Assembly (NCBI GenBank): GCA_963770045.1 | Contig: CAVYOD010000015.1 | Location: forward strand, 248,001 to 312,000 | Origin: CAVYOD01 sp963770045 | Lineage (GTDB): Bacteria; Acidobacteriota; Aminicenantia; Aminicenantales; CAVYOD01 | Reading direction: 5' to 3' | DNA: 64,000 nucleotides | Part shown: positions 29,503 to 38,246 of the stretch, piece by piece | Numbering within the stretch: position 1 is the stretch's first letter | Layout of the letters: each line of letters starts with the position of its first letter | Translations under genes and position numbers: made by a program | Notes under the pieces: model-generated | What the model saw: only the letters and a program-made list of their open reading frames with translations | Told to the model about the DNA's origin: nothing | The model's database searches: none

Positions 29503-31524
29503 CTATTTCTTCTGGTATTTGTCGAACCAGGCCACGATTCTGTTCAGGCGGTCGGCCAGGTGGGGAAATTCGCGGATGCCGTGAGGTTCTCTGGGGTAGA
29601 GGACCATCTGGGCCTCGGCCTGTTTGAGCTTCTTGAGACCCATATAGAATTGGAGGGCCTGCGGCAGTGGACAACGATGGTCTTCGATGCATTGCATGAG
29701 CAAAATAGGAGTCCGGCAATTCTTGATGTATGAGATGGGAGATGTTTTGCGGTAGATGGCAAAATTCGCCTCGTCATAGGGCAAGCCGAAATCTTTTTCG
29801 TACTGGAGGTAGCAGTCGTCGACACCGAAACAGGAAGCATTATCGACCGTGCTCCGCTCCGAGGCCGCCGCAGAAAACCGGTCGGTGTGGCCGACGATCC
29901 AGTCGGTCATGATTCCCCCGTAGCTGACGCCGGTCACAAAAAGCCTTTTGGCATCGATGTACTCTTTCTGGCACATCACGTCCACAGCCGCCATGAGGTC
30001 ATCATACTCTTTGAAATACCAGTTGCCGGCGATCGAGGCCTGCCAATCTTCTCCGTAATCCGAGCTTCCCCGATAGTTCACGAGGAGCACAACATAGCCG
30101 TTCGCCGCATACCACTGGCCCTCGGGGTAAAAATAGTTGCCGTCCGTGCCCTGCGGGCCGCCGTGGATCTTGAGAATGAGCGGGTACTTCTTTTGAGGGT
30201 CAAAGTCAGGCGGCTTGATGATAAACCCCTCCCCTATCTGACCGTCCGGATTCTTAAACTGGATTTTCTCGGTCGAGCCGATGAGGAGCTCATCCAGGAC
30301 CGGCGTGTTCAGGTGGGTCCTCTGGACAAGGGCCTTGCCGTCTGTCGAGGCGGTAAAAAGCTCTTCGGGATGGTCATTGTCTTCGCAGGTGAAAGTCATA
30401 AGCTTGCCGTCTTTCGAGATCGTGAGGCCGGCGACCCGCCTCTCGCCTCCGATAACTTCTGCCCGCTCTCCTTTTTTGACTGAGAATTTGTAGACGGGCT
30501 CGCGCGCTTTGTCAGGGACGATCGCAAAGATGAATTGGCCGTCCGGGCTCCAGTGGAACTGGGTGATTTCGCGGTCCAGGTCCTGGGCCAGAACACGCGG
30601 TTCTCCGCCCTGGGCGGGCATAATCTGGAGGTGCCTGAGTTTATAGAAATTATTAGGCTCCGTCGAAGAGAGATAAGCGATGAATTTCCCGTCGGGAGAC
30701 CAGTGTGGGGAGCTGTCCGCGCCCGGGTTGGTCGTCAGTTTTTTGACTTCCCCGCCCTGGGCGGGCACAATCCAGATGTCTTCGTTATCGTTGTTGTCGT
30801 CGTCGCCGGTACGGTTTGAGACAAAAGCGATCTGAGTGCCGTCGGGCGACCACTCAATCGTCTCGTCATCAAAATTTCCGTCGCTTAGCTTCTTGGGGGC
30901 CTTAGGCTGGTCGACGGACAGGACCCAGACATGGCTCCATTCCCGGGGATCGCCAAAATAGCCTTCTCCGTCATAGAGATATTTCGTCCGGGTGATGACA
31001 TAAGGGTCGTCCTTTTTCGGTTTCTTGGTTTTGTCCTTCTCGTCCTTGGGATCCTTGGGGTCGGTCGAGATGAAGGCGATCCGCTTGGAATCAGGCGACC
31101 AGGCGAACTCGCCCACCCCCGGCTCCCAGTCGGTGAGCTGCTTCGCTTCACCGCCCAGGGCCATATCCAGGAGCCAGATCTGGTTCTCTTTGGTCCGGCT
31201 GGACACAAAGGCGAGATATCGTCCGTCCGGGGACCAGCGCGGTCTGGAGGATCCTTTTTCGTGGCTGGTCAGCCGATGGACTTCGCCATCCGGCAGGGTC
31301 ACCATGTAGATATCGTGGGACCGTTTGAGCTCGCCTTCCTTGCCCTCAACCGGGACGTTCTCGGTCAGGACAAAGGCGATTTTCTGGCCCTGGGGCGAGA
31401 TCCGGATGTCGGAGATGGACTTGAATCGAAAATTGTCGTTGACCGTAAATTTTCTTTTGCCTTCAGCGACGAGCCAAGCGAAGGTTAAAAGAAGGCAGAG
31501 AAAGAGGGCGAGGGATTTTCTCAT
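29503..31524 (-). CDS. S9-family prolyl oligopeptidase / acylaminoacyl peptidase, exported
   Basis: 673 residues, intact. AAGGGAGG precedes ATG 31524. A signal peptide covers residues 1-20. Residues about 30-400 form a TolB/WD40-like beta-propeller with repeated WSPDG and FVSNRTGDD units. The alpha/beta-hydrolase domain carries GVSYGGIMT (nucleophile Ser), an Asp in CIEDHRCPL and a His in REPHGIRE. Typical activity is removal of acylated or dipeptide units from oligopeptides. It is the third gene of a minus-strand run after the N-acyl-D-amino-acid deacylase and racemase genes, with only 24 bases between it and the racemase. Confidence 0.92.
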   Translation of the reverse strand: MRKSLALFLCLLLTFAWLVAEGKRKFTVNDNFRFKSISDIRISPQGQKIAFVLTENVPVEGKEGELKRSHDIYMVTLPDGEVHRLTSHEKGSSRPRWSPDGRYLAFVSSRTKENQIWLLDMALGGEAKQLTDWEPGVGEFAWSPDSKRIAFISTDPKDPKDEKDKTKKPKKDDPYVITRTKYLYDGEGYFGDPREWSHVWVLSVDQPKAPKKLSDGNFDDETIEWSPDGTQIAFVSNRTGDDDNNDNEDIWIVPAQGGEVKKLTTNPGADSSPHWSPDGKFIAYLSSTEPNNFYKLRHLQIMPAQGGEPRVLAQDLDREITQFHWSPDGQFIFAIVPDKAREPVYKFSVKKGERAEVIGGERRVAGLTISKDGKLMTFTCEDNDHPEELFTASTDGKALVQRTHLNTPVLDELLIGSTEKIQFKNPDGQIGEGFIIKPPDFDPQKKYPLILKIHGGPQGTDGNYFYPEGQWYAANGYVVLLVNYRGSSDYGEDWQASIAGNWYFKEYDDLMAAVDVMCQKEYIDAKRLFVTGVSYGGIMTDWIVGHTDRFSAAASERSTVDNASCFGVDDCYLQYEKDFGLPYDEANFAIYRKTSPISYIKNCRTPILLMQCIEDHRCPLPQALQFYMGLKKLKQAEAQMVLYPREPHGIREFPHLADRLNRIVAWFDKYQKK

Positions 31525-31548
31525 GATTGGCCTCCCTTCGGATGAATA

Positions 31549-32631
31549 TTAGCTGTCCTCTCCGTTGAGATAGACTTTTTGGACATAAGGTGAGGTTGCG
31601 GCCACGAGCATGGCCCCGTAATCAAGGTCGAAGGCGACCTCATCGCCGACTTCGAGGCCGGAGCTTTTTCCATCGGCAATCAAATGATCGCTGCTGGCGC
31701 CGAGAATCTCGATATCCACCCGTGGATAGAGCAGGCCGAAGAAGAAATCCTGGCGTCCGACGTTGAGGATGAGCCTTCTTATTTCGCCCCGGTCCTCAAA
31801 TTTCGGGATGCTCCCGAAGGCATCCAGCCCGATGACTCCCCAGGGTACGGACGGCTTGACCTTCGCTTCGATGACTTCGGCGATGAGCGTGAAGGCGTCG
31901 CAGTGGAGGCCGGGAATGCCGTGCTCCCTGAGGTCGCGTCCTCCGAGAAGGAGTGCGTCTCCGACCCGGACGTTGTCGATCCTCTTGGTTTCCCGGACGG
32001 CCTTGAGCCAGGAAAAGACGTTCGAACAGCCGATCGAAACGTACTGGAGCTTGATGCGGAACTTGTTTTCTAAGCCTTCGGCCAGAGATGAGAGGAGTGA
32101 CATGTTGTTCTCATCGGCTTCGACTCCTCCGAAACAGCCGAGGTTCGTCCCGATGCCGGCGAGTTCGACTCCTTTTAGGGAGAGCACGTCGCGGGCCACA
32201 GCGTCCAGATCCTGGGGCATGATCCCTTCCCTCAGATCGCCCATCTCGACCATCAAGATGACCTTGTGGATGCGCCGGCTCTCGAGCGCCGCCTCCGACA
32301 GCCTCCGGATAACCGCGGTCTCGGAATTGAGGCTGAGATCAGCGTACCGGACTACATCCTCGGCTTCGCTCAAGGTGGGCAGCCGGAGGAGAAGGTACGG
32401 CCCGGGGAGGCCTGCATCTTGCAGCCGCCGCAGATTAAGGATACGCGAATCGGCCAGGACGGATATGCCGTTTTTCTTGAACACGGCGGCGATCGTCGGG
32501 TCGGCGCAGACGCCCTTGGTCACCCCCATGAAGGTTTTGATGCCCTTGGCGCCGTAGAGTTCGATCAGTTTGCGGACGTTGTGACCGATCTTGGCCAGAT
32601 CGATCTCCAGCCTGGGGGTTTTCCTGGTCAT
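31549..32631 (-). CDS. PLP-dependent amino-acid racemase (alanine/ornithine racemase family)
   Basis: 360 residues, intact. Alanine-racemase N-terminal fold: PRLEIDLAKIGHNVRKL, the PLP lysine in GVTKGVCAD, LADSRILNLRRL, MVEMGDLREG and IGTNLGC. The C-terminus (GDEVAFDLDYGAMLVAATSP) fits the group that includes ornithine racemase and D-threonine-aldolase-like enzymes. It starts inside the stop of the upstream gene (ATGA overlap), so it is translationally coupled to the N-acyl-D-amino-acid deacylase. Together the pair would free D-amino acids and convert them to L-forms. The substrate side chain is not inferable. Confidence 0.88.
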   Translation of the reverse strand: MTRKTPRLEIDLAKIGHNVRKLIELYGAKGIKTFMGVTKGVCADPTIAAVFKKNGISVLADSRILNLRRLQDAGLPGPYLLLRLPTLSEAEDVVRYADLSLNSETAVIRRLSEAALESRRIHKVILMVEMGDLREGIMPQDLDAVARDVLSLKGVELAGIGTNLGCFGGVEADENNMSLLSSLAEGLENKFRIKLQYVSIGCSNVFSWLKAVRETKRIDNVRVGDALLLGGRDLREHGIPGLHCDAFTLIAEVIEAKVKPSVPWGVIGLDAFGSIPKFEDRGEIRRLILNVGRQDFFFGLLYPRVDIEILGASSDHLIADGKSSGLEVGDEVAFDLDYGAMLVAATSPYVQKVYLNGEDS

Positions 32632-34328
32632 TTTTTTCCGGGGCCGTAAAGGATTTTTCCCGGCAGGGCCCCGGTGTGGTTGCCGTGGTCGATCACCACT
32701 TTCCCATTGACGATCACGTAATCGATCCCAACCGGATATTGCTCCGGCTCGGTGTAGGTCGCTTTGTCCGCGATTGTCAAGGGGTCGAAGATGACGAGGT
32801 CGGCAAAGTTTCCTTTTTTGATCGAACCCCGGTCCTTGAGTCCGAGCTTGGCTGCGGCCATCGAGGTCATCTTTTTGATGGCTACAGGGAGCGATACGAG
32901 CTTTTTCTCCCGGACATACATCCCGAGAAAACGAGGGAAGGTCCCGTAGTTCCGAGGATGTGGCATGCCGCGATGGAGGGGGCCATAAGGGGCGAGGGCG
33001 AACCCGTCCGAACAGAGCATGACGAGCGGGTGTCGGAGGACGAGTTCCGTGGTCTCGTCGTTCATCCCGAACCCGACGATGTCGACATTGCCGCCCTCTT
33101 CGACGATCAGGTCGCAGGAAAATTCATACGGATCCTGATGCATCTCCGCGGCGGCCTCGCTAATCCTCTTGCCGATAAATTTTTTATTGGATTCGTTATT
33201 GGCGTCAACGATCAGGATGTCCTCCCAAGAGCTCCCTTCCAGCTTTTCCATGGTCTCATCCCGCATCTTCCGTCTCAGCTCCGGGTCTTTTAGCCTCTTG
33301 ACCAGGGCTTCGCTTCCGCCGTCCATCGCCCAGCGGGGGAAATTTATGGACAGGCCGGTGCTGTAGGCCGTGTAGGGATAGCGGTCGGCGGTTACCTTAA
33401 GGCCTTTCTGCTGGGCCCTTTCGACGAGGTCGATGAGCATGGGCACTTTCCACCAATTCGTCCTCCCGCAGGATTTGAAATGGGAGATTTGGAGCGGCAG
33501 CCCGGCGGCCTCGGCGATATAGATAGCCTCGGCGATCGCTTCGACGACGGCCTGATCTTCACTCCGCACGTGGGTCGCGTAGAATCCGCCGTATCGCGCG
33601 GCCACCCGGCAGAGTTCGACAATCTCTTCGGTCGAAGCGAATCCGCTTGGGGTATATTCCAAACCTGTGGAAAGACCCACGGCCCCCTGCTCCATGGCTT
33701 CGGCGACAAACTTTTTCATCCTGTCAAGCTCTTCGGCCGTGGGCTTTCTCCGGTCCTCATTCATGACCAGGCTCCGGATGGTCCCCTGCCCGACAAGAGT
33801 CGCGTAATTGAAAGCGACTCCTCCCTTTTTGACCCGGGCAAAGTAGCCCTCCAGGTTCTGCCAGTCTCTGGTCAGATTGACTTTGGCCAAGAATTCCTTT
33901 TCTTCATCAGAGGCTTCCGCCTTCATGGGAAATGAAGAACCTCCGCAGTTCCCGGTGAGCTCGGTTGTCACGCCCTGGCGAATTTTGCTTTCGCACTTGG
34001 GGTTGAGGAGGACCTGGGGGGCGTCCGAGTGGGCGTGGATGTCGATGAAGCCGGGAGAAACGACTCTGCCGGTTGCATCGATCATAAGTTTTCCGGTCGC
34101 GCCTCGAAGATCGCCCACGGCCTGAATCTGTTCTCCGATGATTCCGAGGTCGGCCTTGAAGGCTTTATCGGTCAGGCCGTCGACCACGGTGCCGCCCTTG
34201 ATGATCACATCAAAGGCAGCCGGAGCGGACGGTTTACCCGACCCGAATGCCTTTCCGCCGATGCCCAGAAGGACTCCGGCCTGGACGGAAGTTTTTATAA
34301 AATCGCGGCGGTTAATCGCTTTGGTCAT
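32628..34328 (-). CDS. N-acyl-D-amino-acid deacylase (amidohydrolase), Tat-exported
   Basis: 566 residues, intact. The twin-arginine motif NRRDFIKTS near residue 6 is followed by a hydrophobic segment (AGVLLGIGGKAFG), indicating Tat export. Metal-site motifs of the D-aminoacylase branch are present: HAHSD, TGNCGGS (metal-bridging Cys), ATHVRSE, QISHFKSCG and MLCSDGFALAP (Asp). The C-terminus returns to the beta-sandwich (FADLVIFDP, VIVNGKVVID). Predicted reaction: hydrolysis of N-acyl-D-amino acids to the free D-amino acid and a carboxylate. It is the first gene of the operon running down to 27688 and is coupled by ATGA to the racemase. Confidence 0.92.
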   Translation of the reverse strand: MTKAINRRDFIKTSVQAGVLLGIGGKAFGSGKPSAPAAFDVIIKGGTVVDGLTDKAFKADLGIIGEQIQAVGDLRGATGKLMIDATGRVVSPGFIDIHAHSDAPQVLLNPKCESKIRQGVTTELTGNCGGSSFPMKAEASDEEKEFLAKVNLTRDWQNLEGYFARVKKGGVAFNYATLVGQGTIRSLVMNEDRRKPTAEELDRMKKFVAEAMEQGAVGLSTGLEYTPSGFASTEEIVELCRVAARYGGFYATHVRSEDQAVVEAIAEAIYIAEAAGLPLQISHFKSCGRTNWWKVPMLIDLVERAQQKGLKVTADRYPYTAYSTGLSINFPRWAMDGGSEALVKRLKDPELRRKMRDETMEKLEGSSWEDILIVDANNESNKKFIGKRISEAAAEMHQDPYEFSCDLIVEEGGNVDIVGFGMNDETTELVLRHPLVMLCSDGFALAPYGPLHRGMPHPRNYGTFPRFLGMYVREKKLVSLPVAIKKMTSMAAAKLGLKDRGSIKKGNFADLVIFDPLTIADKATYTEPEQYPVGIDYVIVNGKVVIDHGNHTGALPGKILYGPGKK

Positions 34329-34411
34329 TTTTCTTTTCTCCTTCGGCAGTCCGAAAAATCGTCCCCGTTTCTGAGCGCAGGGACGGTGTTATCTCCATGT
34401 TAGTATTTTTG

Positions 34412-34438
34412 TTTATACCAATCTTCACCAATTGTCAA
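34412..34438 (-). promoter_or_regulatory. Candidate promoter of the D-aminoacylase operon
   Basis: Minus strand: TTGACA (34438-34433), a 15-base spacer, TATAAA (34417-34412), about 84 bases before the ATG at 34328. The spacer is short for sigma70. Confidence 0.45.
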
Positions 34439-34452
34439 ACAAGGACGTCTCT

Positions 34453-34476
34453 CTCGTCATCTCGTCGTCTCGTCGT
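34453..34476. repeat. Three-copy 8-bp tandem repeat (CTCGTCRT)
   Basis: CTCGTCAT, CTCGTCGT and CTCGTCGT follow directly at 34453-34460, 34461-34468 and 34469-34476. The last copy runs into the final base of the AraC-type regulator's stop codon. Confidence 0.7.
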
Positions 34477-35742
34477 CAGAGCTCCGTCTTATATTTCAGC
34501 CGGAAATGCGACGGGGTGATCTTCTCGAGTCTCTTGAAATTCTTGGTAAAGTGGCTCTGGTCGAAATAGCCCAGCTCGTCGGCCAGGTCGGCGAGCGTGA
34601 TCTCGGTGTTGAGAAGCAGGTAGCGGGCATATTCGATCTTCATCTTGTTGATGTAGGTAGTGAGGGAGAGGCCAGTTCCTTCTCGGAACAAGTGGAGGGC
34701 GCGGCCGACGCTCAGCCCAGCCTCGCGGGCGACGTCACGGGCGGAGATCTTGCGGGTGAAATTCTGGTTGATGTAATCCCGCATTTTCTGGAGCCGGACG
34801 CTTCTCTTCTTATCCTTGATCGTTGCGACCTTGTCCATGAAATTTTCAAGGATCGACTTGACCTGGTCAAGGAGCTCCTCCAGGTCGGTCACCTTGTTGA
34901 GCTCGGTGAGATACGAATAGTTCAGGCCGAGCAGTTCCTCCGCTCCGGCCCCGGCCTCGATGGCCGCCCGGGAGATCATGACGATGAGCTCGATGATCCG
35001 GACCTTGATGACATCGAAATTCATGCCGCTCTCGAAGAAGATCGAGCCCAGGAATTCGTTCAGGATCTCGCGGGCCCCGCTGGCGTCTCCCAGCTTGACC
35101 TTGCGGATGATCTCATCCTGCTTATCGAGGATCTTCCGGGAGATGTCGGGGTTGTCTCTCTTGAGATCTTCGAGAAAGTTGGCGATCTTGTATTGCTGGA
35201 CATACTGTTCGTTCCGTTTCTTCAAAAAGCTCAGGTCGTTGATCTGGGCGGAGCCGGTCAGAGCCAGGAGGTCGGTGACGTAGCCTTTGACTTTCTTGAG
35301 CGAGAACGATTTGACGTCGAATTTTTTGACCTGAAGAGCCCGGGACGAGCCCGAGAGCCTCTTCAGATTCTCCTGGACTTCTTCCCGGAAATCCTTCTTC
35401 ATCTCGGGGAAGATGGCGAATCCACTCAGGAAACCGCCGCTGAGCTTCTTATGGAAGACGATCGGGACCGCAAAGAGAATGAGACCCAAGGGGCAGGTCG
35501 TGATGTAGCCCTCACCCCAGCGATAGGACTCCCGGACCGCCTTCGCCAGGGTCTCCCGGCAGGCCTGAAGAAGTTGGGTTTTGGCGCCGGAAACATATCT
35601 CCGGCAAAAAGCGCACTTCCTGCCGTCGCGCAGCGATTTTTCCGTCCGGGTCGACCAGAATCAGGGGCAGCCCTGTTTTTGCCTGGTAATCTCCGGCGAG
35701 CCGCGTGAACTTTTCTTTGGAGATGTATGTCTTGAGCTGCAT
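34476..35742 (-). CDS. AraC-family transcriptional regulator with N-terminal PocR sensory domain (one frameshift)
   Basis: About 420 residues. ATG 35742 starts MQLKTYISKEKFTRLAGDYQ and TGLPLILVDPDGKIA, a PocR-type ligand domain. A frame change near 35630 continues with KCAFCRRYVSGAKTQ, LLQACRETLAKAV and YITTCPLGLILFAVPIVFH. The Cys positions (CxxC, AC, TC) are characteristic of PocR domains, which sense small metabolites or cofactors. A helical linker follows (DLEELLDQVKSILENF), then two AraC helix-turn-helix motifs at the C-terminus (KISARDVAREAGLSVGRALH and ITLADLADELGYFDQSHFT). It is transcribed divergently from the corrinoid/Wood-Ljungdahl cluster with about 100 bases between, so it is the obvious candidate regulator of that cluster. 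Confidence 0.87.
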
Positions 35743-35779
35743 CTCGATCGCTTACTTTTTGCCCTCTAAATCTAGCCAA

Positions 35780-35785
35780 ATTATA
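35780..35785 (-). promoter_or_regulatory. -10 box upstream of the PocR/AraC regulator
   Basis: Minus strand reads a perfect TATAAT at 35785-35780, 38 bases before the start codon. The -35 region 17 bases upstream (TAGCTT) is poor, as in activator-dependent promoters. A short inverted repeat (GGGTA at 35794-35798, TACCC at 35807-35811) lies in the same intergenic region and could be an operator. Confidence 0.4.
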
Positions 35786-35812
35786 CAAGAGATGGGTAAA
35801 AAAAGCTACCCC

Positions 35813-35841
35813 TTGACGGAGCAATTATGGTAGAGTATACG
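35813..35841 (+). promoter_or_regulatory. Promoter of the corrinoid/C1 cluster, abutting the start codon
   Basis: TTGACG at 35813-35818, a 17-base spacer, TATACG at 35836-35841, then ATG at 35844. Only two bases separate the -10 box from the start codon, so a transcript from here would have almost no leader. Confidence 0.5.
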
Positions 35842-35843
35842 CG

Positions 35844-36479
35844 ATGATCAAGCTCCTCCAGGACATCGCCTCTGCCGTTGAAAATGGAGATTCGGCCGCC
35901 GTCAAGGAGCTCGTCCGCCGGGCTCTGGTATCGTCCGTTCCGCCGGACCGGGTCTTGAACAGCGGCCTGGTCCTGGGGATGAACACCATCGGCCAGAAAT
36001 TCAAGAAGAACGAGGTTTTTATCCCCGAGGTCCTCATCGCCACCCGGGCGATGAACGCCGGCCTGGAAATTTTGAGGCCGGCCTTGACCCAGACCGGCTT
36101 CCGATTCAAGGGCAAGGTGGTCCTGGCCACGGTCAAGGGCGACCTCCACGATATCGGGAAAAAGATCGTCGGGATGATGCTGGAGGGAGCGGGTTACGAG
36201 GTCCTGGACATCGGCGTCGACATCTCCAAAGAGCGCGTATTGAGTTCGGCCAAAAAAGAACATCCCGATGTCGTCGGCCTCTCGGCGCTCCTCACCACGA
36301 CGATGACCTACATGAGAGAAGTGATCGAGGCCCTGGAATCGGCCCGGTTGAGGAAAAAGGTCAAGATTATCATCGGCGGAGCCCCTGTCACCAAATCCTA
36401 CGCGGAGGAGATCAAGGCCGATGGCTATGCCCCGGATGCGGCCTCGGCCGTGAGCCTGGTCGGGAGCCTGCTCCGATGA
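35844..36479 (+). CDS. Methyltransferase corrinoid protein (MtbC/MtmC/MetH-B12-domain type)
   Basis: 211 residues, intact. The N-terminal helical cap domain reads MIKLLQDIASAVENGD and VLNSGLVLGMNTIGQKFKKN. The Rossmann B12-binding domain starts near residue 90 with the cobalt-ligand motif DLHDIGKKIV (DxHxxG), followed by GLSALLTTTM and IIIGGAPVT. This is the standard shuttle that carries a methyl group on cobalt between two methyltransferases. No substrate-specific methyltransferase is directly adjacent. The next gene is a reductive activator, overlapping by an ATGA, and then a CooC-type ATPase. It is the first gene of the cluster, under the promoter at 35813. Confidence 0.93.
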   Translation: MIKLLQDIASAVENGDSAAVKELVRRALVSSVPPDRVLNSGLVLGMNTIGQKFKKNEVFIPEVLIATRAMNAGLEILRPALTQTGFRFKGKVVLATVKGDLHDIGKKIVGMMLEGAGYEVLDIGVDISKERVLSSAKKEHPDVVGLSALLTTTMTYMREVIEALESARLRKKVKIIIGGAPVTKSYAEEIKADGYAPDAASAVSLVGSLLR

Positions 36480-38246
36480 AGAAACTCAGCCTCGAGATTG
36501 TCTCCCCCGCCCTGAAGCTTCCTGTTTGTGAGGGAGATAGTCTCGCCGAGAAAATCGAGGAAGCCGGAATTCCTCTGAGCACTTACTGCCGCAAACGGGG
36601 AGTGTGCGGCAAGTGTTTTGTCGAGATCGTCAGAGGGCGAGGTCCCTCCGCCAACAGAGAAAGAATCGCTCTTGATCCGGCAGAAAAAAATGCCGGCCCG
36701 TTCAAGACTCTCGTGCCTCTACAAGATTCGTGGAAGCCTCGCCGTCAAGATTCCCCGCGGGTCTTTGTTCCGGGAGACGAATATCCTCACGACCGGCCAG
36801 CGGATGTCGGTCGTCGTGAATCCGCCGGTCAAAAAATACTTCCTCGAAGTGCCCTCGCCGCGGATATTGAATCCGGCGTCTGCCCTCGAACTGGTCGAAG
36901 AGGGGCTCAAGAGAAAAGGGCTGAGGGTGCCTCTCCCGCTTCTCAAGAAACTTCCGGCACTTCTCCAAGAAACTCAGGGCCGGCTGACGGCAGTCATTTT
37001 TGACGAGGAGGAGATCCTCGCCCTCGAGCCCGGCGATACGACAGACAAAAATTATGGGATCGCCGTCGACCTGGGAACCACGACCGTGGTGGTCGAACTC
37101 GTCGACCTTCAGACCGGAGCAACGGTCGACCTGGCCACGGCGCTCAACAGCCAGTCCAGGTTTGGCTCGGACGTTGTGTCCAGGATTTCGCACGCTTTTC
37201 TGAGCGATCAGAACTTGGAGGATTTGCGGCTGAGCATTGTCCGGCAGCTCAACGGCCTCATTCACGAGCTGGGAGAGCGAAACCATATCCCCAAGAGCAG
37301 CCTTTACGAGGTCGTCGTGGCGGGGAACACAACGATGAACCATCTTCTCCTGGGGCTTCCGGTTAAAACCCTTGCCGTTGCTCCCTTTAACGCCGTTTTT
37401 TCAAGCCTGGACGAATTTCTGGCGACAGAACTGGGACTAGAGCTCAACGAACAGGCCAAGGCTTTCATCGTCCCCAATATCAAGAGCTTTGTCGGTGGGG
37501 ATATCTCTGCCGGGATCCTGGCCTCGGACCTGGCCCGCCGGCCGGGGAATTTTATTTTTGTCGACCTGGGCACGAACGGCGAGATCGTTCTCAAGAAGGG
37601 CAAATCCCTGTGGGCGACATCGACCGCGGCCGGGCCGGCCTTCGAAGGAATGAATATCAGCTCAGGGATGCTGGCCCTTCCCGGCGCGATCTACAAGGCC
37701 GAATTCGGAAAGAAGCTTGATGTTTTTACAATAGGTGACCGCGCTCCCATCGGGATCTGCGGCACGGGCCTGATCGACCTTCTCGCCCTGTTCAAGAAGA
37801 AGGGAGACATCACTCCTCAAGGCAAGATCGTCCCCGAATCAAGGATTCTCCCCGTTACAGAAGGAGTTACCATCACCCAGAAGGATGTCAGGGAAGTTCA
37901 GTTGGCCATCGCTGCGGTCAAGACAGGAGTTAAGATGATGCTGGAGAAGGGCGGCCTGAGCCCCGAAGACCTCGATGGAATATTGATCGCCGGCGCCTTC
38001 GGGAATTATCTCAATGTCCGAAACAGCCAAGCCATCGGTCTCCTGCCCGCGATCGCTCGGAAGAAAATCGTCTTTATCGGGAACGCTTCTCTGTCCGGAG
38101 CCAAGGAGTTGCTGCTCTCCTCTCCGAGCCGGAGGTTCCTCAAAAAGATGATCAAGTCGGTCACCCATGTCTCCCTGGCCTCAGACCCGGAATTCCAGAA
38201 AAAGTTTATCGAATCCCTCGAATTTCCCGAGGCGGATCCCCGATGA
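36476..38246 (+). CDS. RACo-type corrinoid reductive activator: [2Fe-2S] ferredoxin plus ASKHA ATPase domain (one frameshift)
   Basis: About 590 residues. The N-terminal plant-type [2Fe-2S] domain has CRKRGVCGKC (three Cys) and, after a frame change near 36635, the fourth Cys in SCLYKIRGSLAVKIP. A middle linker leads to the ASKHA fold (DUF4445/RACo): YGIAVDLGTTTVVVELVDL, EVVVAGNTTMNHLLLG, FVDLGTNGEIV, STAAGPAFEGMNI, GICGTGLIDLLA and LIAGAFGNYLNVRN. Such proteins use ATP to drive the re-reduction of inactive Co(II) corrinoid to Co(I). It overlaps the corrinoid protein gene by ATGA and the CooC-like gene by ATGA, so the three are made together. The partner is therefore probably the corrinoid protein at 35844. 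Confidence 0.9.

Noticed and set aside
34453..34476. 8-bp tandem repeats considered as a CRISPR or regulatory array.
   Set aside because: Only three contiguous units with no spacers. No CRISPR-like array or cas gene was seen anywhere in the window.
34506..35708. Long plus-strand open frame (about 400 codons) opposite the AraC-type regulator.
   Set aside because: Antisense to a clear PocR/AraC gene. Its product is a low-complexity Leu/Asp/Glu/Val-rich string without family motifs or ribosome site.
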